Of a stretch of DNA of 5,884 nt, positions 1-5,884 are shown piece by piece. The translations under genes were made by a program, and so were the position numbers. The notes under the pieces were generated by a model. That model searched no databases and was not told where the DNA came from. It was given only the letters and a program-made list of their open reading frames with translations. The stretch is from JBAXBF01 sp034429745 (GTDB lineage Bacteria > Chloroflexota > Anaerolineae > Anaerolineales > DRKV01): the NCBI GenBank assembly GCA_034429745.1, contig DAOUFY010000042.1:1-5884 (forward strand), in the 5' to 3' direction. How positions within the stretch are numbered: the stretch's first letter is position 1; the number at the start of each line of letters is the position of its first letter.

Positions 1-1
1 T

Positions 2-2299
2 ATCAGTTTGGTATCAACTATTGCTTGCTCTTTATTTAAACTGACATCCACCCCCTTTACTCAATTTATTCCAAGCTCCGCAACCTCACCAACAATCACG
101 CGACATATCATTCAGAAACCAATCTTAATCCCCTCCAAAACTAATACTCCTAACTTCACACCAAAACCAACTGCATCACATACACCGACTGCTACTGTTT
201 CCCCGACATTCCTTCCGACACAAACCCCACCTGATACTCTTACACCTATCTACATGCTATATAACAAGAGTGGATATAAATTATCTCCCTGGTCTTTTGA
301 AGAAGCCAATAACAAGCTTCGTCAAATGGAAAGCTATTCTCTTTCATTATCCGACTTATCAACCTCAAAGCGGGAACTTGCAGAATTATTTCTCCCCCCC
401 GCAATAATGGTTAGTGAAATAATAGCAAATTACCCTAATCAAATTACCATTGATTACTATGAAAAAATAGCTTACTATCTTGCAAAAGCCAATCATCCCC
501 TAGCAGCCACTTACTATGCGAAGCTTATCGCAAATCTCCTCAATAACAAAATTACAACAATAACAGAATTAGCTGTTTGGTTGCAATCGCGTCAAAAAAA
601 TCTTTCCTTCAATACCTATTCTATTCGACCGCCATCTGGCATTAACGAAGCATATATACTCCACATTTCCGGATGCGGTAAAGGTTTATTTTGGATATTA
701 AATACAAATTCACATTATTCAATTCAGCCGCTTTTCGTTGAATTTGATTTCACAGCACCAGGTGATTCATATCTTCTATTTGAGGATATTAACAAAGACA
801 ACTTTCCAGAAGTAATTCTTTACTCAATTCCAACTTCCGATTTCCAAAATTTATCGCTCCCCAGAGTTTTTGATATTTCGAACACTCCTTACAAAATGTA
901 TCCTTTTAATCATTCCATTAACATACCTATTGGTATGCCCTATCAAGGAAAGTGGTTGACACAAGAGGATTCAGATGGAAAATTACTTTTCGTGTTTCAT
1001 GGAACTATGTTTCCCTCTTGTCCTATCTTTATTGAAGCAACTTTTACGTTGATTAACAATCATTTCGAGATGAAAGAAATTTATTACCAAGTTGCTCCAC
1101 AAAATGGTTTGCAAGGTTATTGCGTTTTAGTTCTAGAACATGCACAAAATAAATGGAAAGTAGATCAGTTTATAGAAATTGGTGAACAATTGCTGCCTTT
1201 ATGGCCCCCACCCCCATTGCCTAATGGAGAAATGTTTTCCCTATATGCAAAAGATGAACTTATCTTAAAATTAGGCATAGCTTACGCATATAAAGGGGAC
1301 ATCAATAAAGCTATCGAATATCTAAAATCACTTACTTCAGAAGATTCTATAGTAAAAAATCCATATGTTGATAGCGCTCAACTTTTTCTAACTTACTATA
1401 AAAAACCTGAAGATGTTTATCAAAGTTGTATGGCTGTTTTTTCACAACAATTATTAGAAAAAACCTTACCAAAAAACGATTTATGTTTTCCCAAAACTGC
1501 TTTATCTTCTTTATTTTCCTTTTTCCTCTTACAAGATCAAGAAAAACAAAAATTGGGCATTGTTAATTTCTTATTGAATAATAAAGTAACTATTAGGGCA
1601 TCTGGTAATAAAGATTTTGATGCTGATGGTATTGATGAGACTTGGTTATTGATATTTCATCATAAAAACCTGCGTCCTGAATTATGGATTTATTATCCCC
1701 TCAGCAACGAACTGCTTTTTATTCATTCTGTTAATAGTGTCCAATTAGCATTTAATGAATTTGAACCAAAACAAAAACCTCCAGTCATCGAAGTAATGAA
1801 TAATAATTTTTCATTTCAATTGCTTTATGAGCCGAACGAAAATATGGTACATCCCATAGTAATTGAGACTAACTATTTTTGGGATGAATACATATACCAA
1901 TTTTTTAATATTGTCATCACTCAATTATTGTCTTATTCATTCATACCAATAAATTCCTTTAACACGCTATCTTCACATCCAGAATTTACTTGTTCAAAAA
2001 GAAGCAAAGAGTGTGCTGAATTTTTCACTTTACGCGCTATTGTTCACGAAAGACAGAATTCTAATAAAGCTGCATTTAATGACTACTATAAAACCCTTAT
2101 TAACTATCCAAATTCCTCTTTTCATTATTATGCACGCCTTAAATTAGAACCAGTCTATTCAACAACAATTTATCCTTTATCAACACCTTCAATGACCCAT
2201 ACTCCAACTCCATCTGAAACTTCAACCATAACACCATCTCCTACTCCAAGTGAAACACCAATCACAAACGAAGAAACAGAAAACTCTACAAATGATTGA
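2..2299 (+). CDS. Probable exported (lipo)protein with Thr/Pro-rich linkers, TPR-like helices and two VCBS/FG-GAP-like acidic loops; 5' partial
   Basis: I do not recognise a named family. The frame is open to the window edge, so the true start is probably upstream. A TTG at 8 is the first possible start inside the window, and residues are numbered from it. The first visible residues (ISLVSTIAC) look like the end of a signal peptide, and Cys7 sits in an acceptable but atypical lipobox (Thr at -3). Residues 13-80 form a Thr/Pro/Ser-rich linker, as in many Chloroflexota surface proteins. Residues 95-180 are helical. A beta-rich region of about 205-395 carries the loop D260-x-N-x-D264 followed by P267-E268. 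Residues 420-442 match half of a TPR (L422, G423, Y426, G430, A435, Y438). A second beta-rich region carries D536-x-D-x-D540-G with E544. Residues 669-713 are TPR-like again. A Thr/Pro/Ser tail runs from about 718 to 752. The order helix/beta/helix/beta/helix suggests an internal duplication. Likely location is the cell surface; function is unknown. The coding frame is certain, the start and the domain names are not. Confidence 0.82.
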   Translation: MSLVSTIACSLFKLTSTPFTQFIPSSATSPTITRHIIQKPILIPSKTNTPNFTPKPTASHTPTATVSPTFLPTQTPPDTLTPIYMLYNKSGYKLSPWSFEEANNKLRQMESYSLSLSDLSTSKRELAELFLPPAIMVSEIIANYPNQITIDYYEKIAYYLAKANHPLAATYYAKLIANLLNNKITTITELAVWLQSRQKNLSFNTYSIRPPSGINEAYILHISGCGKGLFWILNTNSHYSIQPLFVEFDFTAPGDSYLLFEDINKDNFPEVILYSIPTSDFQNLSLPRVFDISNTPYKMYPFNHSINIPIGMPYQGKWLTQEDSDGKLLFVFHGTMFPSCPIFIEATFTLINNHFEMKEIYYQVAPQNGLQGYCVLVLEHAQNKWKVDQFIEIGEQLLPLWPPPPLPNGEMFSLYAKDELILKLGIAYAYKGDINKAIEYLKSLTSEDSIVKNPYVDSAQLFLTYYKKPEDVYQSCMAVFSQQLLEKTLPKNDLCFPKTALSSLFSFFLLQDQEKQKLGIVNFLLNNKVTIRASGNKDFDADGIDETWLLIFHHKNLRPELWIYYPLSNELLFIHSVNSVQLAFNEFEPKQKPPVIEVMNNNFSFQLLYEPNENMVHPIVIETNYFWDEYIYQFFNIVITQLLSYSFIPINSFNTLSSHPEFTCSKRSKECAEFFTLRAIVHERQNSNKAAFNDYYKTLINYPNSSFHYYARLKLEPVYSTTIYPLSTPSMTHTPTPSETSTITPSPTPSETPITNEETENSTND
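2201..2260 (+). repeat. Thr/Pro/Ser-rich C-terminal tail with repeated PTPSET
   Basis: Within the first gene, the hexapeptide PTPSET occurs twice (2204-2221 and 2240-2257), separated by six residues of similar composition. The two DNA copies use partly different codons, so this is a low-complexity protein repeat rather than a recent exact DNA duplication. Such tails are probably disordered and could serve as a cell-wall-spanning or glycosylated spacer; that role is inference. Confidence 0.45.
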
Positions 2300-2314
2300 T
2301 GGAATATAACACAA

Positions 2315-2344
2315 CCTACAAAAAACGATTTTCTCTGTTATAAT
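2315..2344 (+). promoter_or_regulatory. Sigma-70-type promoter with extended -10, upstream of the aminotransferase operon
   Basis: A perfect TATAAT lies at 2339-2344, preceded by TG at 2336-2337, giving the extended -10 form TGnTATAAT. The best -35 candidate is CCTACA at 2315-2320 with an 18-nt spacer; it matches TTGACA only in its last three bases, so the extended -10 probably does most of the work. Transcription would begin near 2350-2352, giving a leader of about 44 nt before the ATG at 2395. It lies in the only sizeable gap of the window, where a new transcription unit is expected. AT-rich DNA produces TATAAT by chance, which limits confidence. Confidence 0.5.
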
Positions 2345-2377
2345 CATATCCTCACATCATTACATCTCACTTAATCC

Positions 2378-2382
2378 AGGAG
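2378..2382 (+). promoter_or_regulatory. Ribosome binding site of the aminotransferase gene
   Basis: AGGAG lies 12 nt before the ATG at 2395, which is slightly long spacing. It supports this start over the next in-frame ATG at 2452, whose upstream bases (AAAGAG) are a weaker match. The protein also shows family-like sequence before that second Met. Confidence 0.6.
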
Positions 2383-2394
2383 CAAAATAAAACA

Positions 2395-3702
2395 ATGAAT
2401 CATTCTTCGTGCCCAGGGAAGCTTGGTGCTTCCTACATCCAAAGAGATAAAATGGTTAATTCACCTAGCTATATTCGTCCCTATCCATTTGTCATGGATC
2501 ATGGCAAAGGTGTAGAAGTATGGGATGTGGACAACAACAGATTTCTTGATTTTACCTCAGGCATTGCTGTTGTCTCAACAGGACATTCTCATCCATTAGT
2601 CGTAAAAGCAATCCAAGAGCAAGCTGAAAAATTTATCCACATATCATCAGATTTCTATCATCCGCGCTGGATTGAATTAAGCGAGAAGTTAGCTCAAATA
2701 GCACCGTTTAAAGAACAAGCGAAAATTTTCTTGTGCAATTCAGGAACAGAAGCAATTGAAGCAGCTATTAAGCTTGCCAGATATCATACAGGCAGAGATA
2801 AATTTATTGCGTTTTACAATGCATTCCACGGGCGTACAATGGGCGCATTAAGCATGATGGCAAGCAAAGCGCATTACCGACAAGGGTTTTTCCCCATGAC
2901 AAATGGTGTTTTTCACGCACCATTTCCAGATCCCCTGCACCCGTTATTAATTTCTAAACCCGGAGAAGGCATAGGAGAAACTGTAGTCCGATTTATCGAG
3001 GAACAAATATTCACTCATCTAGCACCACCCAGCGAGGTCGCCGGTATTCTTATAGAACCTATTCAAGGTGAAGGTGGATATGTCATTCCCCCACCTGACT
3101 TTTTACCGGCTTTGCGCAATCTTTGCGATAAACATGGCATACTTTTAATTGACGATGAGGTACAAACCGGCATAGGGAGGACAGGAAAATGGTGGGGAAT
3201 TCAACATTTCAATGTTGAACCTGATATTGTCGCATTTGCTAAAGGTGTAGCATCTGGCATTCCTTTAGGAGGCATTATAGCAAAAGATAGCGTAATGAGC
3301 TGGCCTCCTGGATCGCATGGAAATACTTATGGCGGCAATCCAATTGCATGTGTAGCAGCCTTAACAACATTGCAGTTAGTTGAAAAAGAGTTGATGCAAA
3401 ATGCTGCGGATGTTGGCTGTTATGCACTCGATAAATTAAATCAATTCAAACGAGAGTTTCCATTTATCTTTGATGTCAGAGGAAAAGGGCTAATGTTAGC
3501 TATTGAAGTGCTATCACCTCATCCAGGTAAGTTATCCCATTCAGATTTCCGCGATCAGATAGTTCAGCGTTCATTTGAAAATGGATTATTAATATTAGGG
3601 TGTGGTCAAAACGTTCTTCGACTTATTCCCCCATTGATTATTAATAAAAAAGAGATGGACGAAGGTCTTGAAATTTTACATAAAGTATTTAAATCAATCT
3701 AA
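2395..3702 (+). CDS. Class III PLP-dependent aminotransferase (4-aminobutyrate / acetylornithine / ornithine type)
   Basis: A fold-type I, cytoplasmic, PLP-dependent enzyme of 435 residues, the usual length. The family moves an amino group, often the terminal one of GABA, ornithine or acetylornithine, to 2-oxoglutarate. The signature residues are present: the phosphate-binding S116-G-T118; F144-H-G-R147, where R147 aligns with the GABA-binding Arg141 of E. coli GabT; E221-P-x-Q-G-E226; D254-E-V-Q257, with D254 facing the pyridine nitrogen; the Schiff-base lysine K283; T311 in NTYGGNP; and R409, the expected alpha-carboxylate arginine. The N-terminal segment (PGK...RD...SPSYIRPYPF) matches the start of archaeal and Chloroflexota 'GABA aminotransferase' proteins and supports the ATG at 2395. 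Exact substrate cannot be read from the sequence: some archaeal relatives annotated as GABA aminotransferases proved to be ornithine aminotransferases or amino-acid racemases. No arg or gab pathway genes lie beside it, so neither argD nor gabT is assigned. It is the first gene of a likely operon, 6 nt before the kinase. Confidence 0.93.
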   Translation: MNHSSCPGKLGASYIQRDKMVNSPSYIRPYPFVMDHGKGVEVWDVDNNRFLDFTSGIAVVSTGHSHPLVVKAIQEQAEKFIHISSDFYHPRWIELSEKLAQIAPFKEQAKIFLCNSGTEAIEAAIKLARYHTGRDKFIAFYNAFHGRTMGALSMMASKAHYRQGFFPMTNGVFHAPFPDPLHPLLISKPGEGIGETVVRFIEEQIFTHLAPPSEVAGILIEPIQGEGGYVIPPPDFLPALRNLCDKHGILLIDDEVQTGIGRTGKWWGIQHFNVEPDIVAFAKGVASGIPLGGIIAKDSVMSWPPGSHGNTYGGNPIACVAALTTLQLVEKELMQNAADVGCYALDKLNQFKREFPFIFDVRGKGLMLAIEVLSPHPGKLSHSDFRDQIVQRSFENGLLILGCGQNVLRLIPPLIINKKEMDEGLEILHKVFKSI

Positions 3703-3708
3703 ATTTTT

Positions 3709-5274
3709 ATGCTACCCGATTTTCGTATTCATCAGCGAGATTATTTATTAGAAATATCCCGCATCATCACTCAAGAGCTGAACTTAGAGCTTGTATTAGA
3801 ACGAATTATAAAAATATCCGTAGAAATGCTAGCTGGGCAAGCTGGTTTTATTGCATTAAGAAACATTGAACAAGGGTGGTACATCGCAACATCTTATGGG
3901 TTACCCAACCAAGTGCTTAAATACATCCAAATATTGTTATCTCACATACACCATCACCCTACCGATGCCATCAATAACGAACTTCCTTTAGTATATCAGC
4001 TTGTACAAACAATCACCGATTCAGCTAGTGCTGGCTTAATGAACAGTGTCGGGCTTCCTTTAATCGTATATGAGAAACTAATTGGGGTTATCGTTATCTT
4101 CCGAAGTTACTCAGCTAGCTTTTCTGCGAATGATAGAATTCTTCTACAAACCTTCGCTGACCAAGCTGCCGTTGCTGTTAACAATGCCCAATTATATACT
4201 CAAGTCATTCAAGAGAAAAAACGGATAGATGCTTTACTTGATACTGTTGCAGATGGCATTCTCATCCTAACAAAAAACCAACTTATTGAACGTTGCAACC
4301 CTGCATTGGAGAGAATGCTTGGTCTTTCTCAAAAAAAGATCATTAACTATCCCCACGAACAAATAATTAAATGGAAAATAATAAGGCATGGAATTTCACT
4401 TGAAGAAGCTGTTGCGGGAGGATGGCCGCTTGTAAAAGAAGCTTTACTTTACGTAGAAGGCGATATAATTCGCCTACAAGGCAATCCTCTTCCTGTTGCA
4501 ATCACTTATTCTCCTCTTATTTCTGATGAAGGCACTCTATTAAATATTATTGCCACTGTTCGCGATATTACACGCTTTAGAGAAGCCGAAGAAATGAAAA
4601 GCACTTTCATTTCTGTAATCAGTCATGAATTAAAAACACCAGTTGCTCTAATAAAAGGATATGTAGCTACGTTGCGACGAGACGATGCTGCTTGGGATCA
4701 AGAAATTATCAAAGATAGCCTTCAAGTTATTGAAGAAGAAGCAGATCACTTAGCAGAATTAATAGATAATTTATTAGATGCATCAAGACTTCAAGCCAAA
4801 GGTCTATCATTAAACTTAGCTCAAGTCCGTCTCGATCTGCTTGCCGAAAGAATTGTAAAAAAGTTTCGCGAAAGCTCACTAGGAAAGAATTCACGGAAAT
4901 TTACTCTGCATTTTCCTGAAGATTTCCCTGCAATTCTCGGAGATGAAACTCGACTTACTCAAGTTTTTAACAACCTTATTTCCAACGCAATAAAATATTC
5001 ATCTGAAGGCAGTGAGATTACTATTAACGGGCAAGATCGGCAGAACCAGGTTATTGTTTGTGTCAGTGATCAAGGTTTAGGTATAGCACCAGTGGATATA
5101 CCTCACATCTTTGATCGGTTTTATCGTGCTAATGAAGTAAGTCAAAATACCAAAGGTGCTGGATTAGGCTTATACCTAACTCGAGCTATTATAGAAGCCC
5201 ACGGAGGAAATATTTGGGTTGATCCTCACTACAAAAATGGTGCAAAAATTTGTTTTTCGTTACCGAAAACTTAA
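3709..5274 (+). CDS. Cytoplasmic sensor histidine kinase, GAF-PAS-HisKA-HATPase_c
   Basis: A 521-residue two-component sensor kinase with no signal peptide or membrane segment, so it probably senses an intracellular cue. Order of domains: GAF (about 11-161, with the NSVGLPL...LIGVIVI core at 113-130), a short helical linker, PAS (about 172-292, ending in the typical TVRDIT), HisKA (about 293-361) and HATPase_c (about 405-520). The phospho-acceptor is H306 in SHELKTP; E307-x-x-T310 is the ExxT motif associated with phosphatase activity, so the protein may both load and unload its partner. The ATP site is complete: N-box N422-N426, G1 box D454-x-G-x-G458, F-box F468-F471 and G2 box G483-x-G-x-G487. 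An HIHHH cluster at 79-83 lies inside the GAF domain. There is no receiver domain, and no response regulator in the window. The ATG follows the aminotransferase stop by 6 nt with no visible Shine-Dalgarno, so translation may be coupled. The start is fixed closely because an in-frame stop lies at 3700-3702. The ligand and the partner regulator are unknown. Confidence 0.94.
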   Translation: MLPDFRIHQRDYLLEISRIITQELNLELVLERIIKISVEMLAGQAGFIALRNIEQGWYIATSYGLPNQVLKYIQILLSHIHHHPTDAINNELPLVYQLVQTITDSASAGLMNSVGLPLIVYEKLIGVIVIFRSYSASFSANDRILLQTFADQAAVAVNNAQLYTQVIQEKKRIDALLDTVADGILILTKNQLIERCNPALERMLGLSQKKIINYPHEQIIKWKIIRHGISLEEAVAGGWPLVKEALLYVEGDIIRLQGNPLPVAITYSPLISDEGTLLNIIATVRDITRFREAEEMKSTFISVISHELKTPVALIKGYVATLRRDDAAWDQEIIKDSLQVIEEEADHLAELIDNLLDASRLQAKGLSLNLAQVRLDLLAERIVKKFRESSLGKNSRKFTLHFPEDFPAILGDETRLTQVFNNLISNAIKYSSEGSEITINGQDRQNQVIVCVSDQGLGIAPVDIPHIFDRFYRANEVSQNTKGAGLGLYLTRAIIEAHGGNIWVDPHYKNGAKICFSLPKT

Positions 5275-5293
5275 TCTTTTTTATTTACAGATC

Positions 5294-5298
5294 AGGAG
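5294..5298 (+). promoter_or_regulatory. Ribosome binding site of the CpXC gene
   Basis: AGGAG lies 5 nt before the ATG at 5304, close to ideal spacing. It fixes the start of the truncated last gene and contrasts with the kinase gene, which has no such site. Confidence 0.75.
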
Positions 5299-5303
5299 AA
5301 AAA

Positions 5304-5884
5304 ATGTACTCTCATACAATAAAGTGTCCTCATTGTTCAAAACCAACAGCAGTCCATATTGAACAAATATTTGATTACAATGTGAATCCATCTGCATTAA
5401 ATGTACTTTTTGATGATACCATCAACGCAATTCATTGCAATAACTGCGGCTTTTATGGAAAAATCGCTGTTCCCATTGTATATCATGATCCAGATAAAGA
5501 ATTGCTTCTAACTTTTGTTCCTTCCGAATTAGGCCTTCCACGCGATGATCAAGAAAAAATCATAGGCAATTTAATAAAAGTTATTATTGAGTCACTACCA
5601 AGTGAAAAGAGAAAAGGATATTTATTAAACCCACAATCCTTTTTTACTTATGAAAGCCTGATTGAAAAACTTAATCAAACATATAATATCATCACCGAAA
5701 ACAATGAAGAGAATAAACAAAAATTAGATATTATTCGTAGGGTTATTGAAGCAGAATCTTTCGAACAACTTGATGAAATTATCAAAGAAGAAAATGACCA
5801 TATTGATGAGCAATTTTTCATTCAATTATCCCAACTCATTGATAATATATCTGATAATGATTCATCTCAAGAAGCTGTCCAATT
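5304..5884 (+). CDS. CpXC-domain protein (zinc-ribbon-like N-terminus), 3' partial
   Basis: An open frame of 193 codons plus two bases runs without a stop to the window end. The protein begins with C8-P-H-C11 and has a second pair C45-N-N-C48-G, the spacing of the CpXC domain (Pfam family of unknown function, four cysteines in two pairs, common in Chloroflexota). The two pairs probably bind one zinc ion; the second lacks the usual Pro. The following block (about 54-80, containing VYHDPDKELLLTFVP and LGLPR) and KRKGYLL near 107-113 fit my recollection of Chloroflexota CpXC proteins. After about residue 120 comes an acidic, helical, Glu/Asn-rich part (QLDEIIKEEND, IDEQFF) that may mediate dimerisation or partner binding. 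There is no signal peptide, so it is probably cytoplasmic. It begins 29 nt after the kinase stop and is likely co-transcribed with it. Molecular function is unknown. The identification is by motif and recalled similarity; the C-terminus is not in the window. Confidence 0.85.
   Translation, partial: MYSHTIKCPHCSKPTAVHIEQIFDYNVNPSALNVLFDDTINAIHCNNCGFYGKIAVPIVYHDPDKELLLTFVPSELGLPRDDQEKIIGNLIKVIIESLPSEKRKGYLLNPQSFFTYESLIEKLNQTYNIITENNEENKQKLDIIRRVIEAESFEQLDEIIKEENDHIDEQFFIQLSQLIDNISDNDSSQEAVQ

Noticed and set aside
8..10. TTG as the true start of the first gene
   Set aside because: The frame is open to the window edge, and the residues after TTG look like the end of a signal peptide with no positively charged start. 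The real start is more likely upstream.
779..1645. EF-hand calcium-binding protein
   Set aside because: The acidic loops are short and lie in beta-rich regions without flanking EF-hand helices; the VCBS/FG-GAP-like loop is the better comparison.
2300..2394. Rho-independent terminator after the first gene
   Set aside because: I find no GC-rich inverted repeat followed by a T-run; the A-run and T-run near 2320-2332 lack a stem of useful strength.
2452..2454. ATG at Met20 as the aminotransferase start
   Set aside because: The upstream site is weaker than the AGGAG before 2395, and residues 7-18 already resemble the N-terminus of the family.
5275..5303. Terminator after the kinase, suggested by the T-run at 5276-5284
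   Set aside because: No hairpin precedes the T-run, and a strong RBS and gene follow at once, which fits continued transcription.

Overview
The window is AT-rich and reads entirely on the + strand. It holds four genes, two of them cut by the window edges. The long Thr/Pro-rich linkers of the first protein, the soluble GAF-PAS histidine kinase and the CpXC-type zinc-ribbon-like protein together suggest the Chloroflexota, probably an AT-rich member of the Anaerolineae. This placement is inferred from protein style; there is no rRNA or marker gene to confirm it.

Region 1 (2-2299) is one long gene open at its 5' end. It encodes a probable exported protein, possibly a lipoprotein. A Thr/Pro-rich linker is followed by helical TPR-like stretches alternating with beta-rich regions that each carry a D-x-D/N-x-D acidic loop like those of VCBS/FG-GAP repeats, and the protein ends in a second Thr/Pro/Ser-rich tail. 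I do not recognise a named family.

Region 2 (2300-2394) is the only real intergenic gap. It holds a good extended -10 promoter (TGTTATAAT), and a Shine-Dalgarno site precedes the next gene. I see no convincing terminator hairpin.

Region 3 (2395-5884) looks like one operon: a class III PLP-dependent aminotransferase (GABA/acetylornithine/ornithine type) with all key residues, then 6 nt later a cytoplasmic GAF-PAS-HisKA-HATPase_c sensor kinase, then 29 nt later a CpXC-domain protein cut off by the window end. The CpXC gene is supported by a strong RBS, an uninterrupted frame to the window edge and two Cys pairs. No response regulator is in the window. The kinase may sense a small molecule or redox state, perhaps linked to amino-acid nitrogen metabolism by the aminotransferase, but that link is inferred only from gene order.

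I see no tRNA, rRNA, CRISPR array, insertion sequence or clear horizontal-transfer boundary. The most unusual items are the uncharacterised exported protein with two acidic loops and the aminotransferase-kinase-CpXC gene set.
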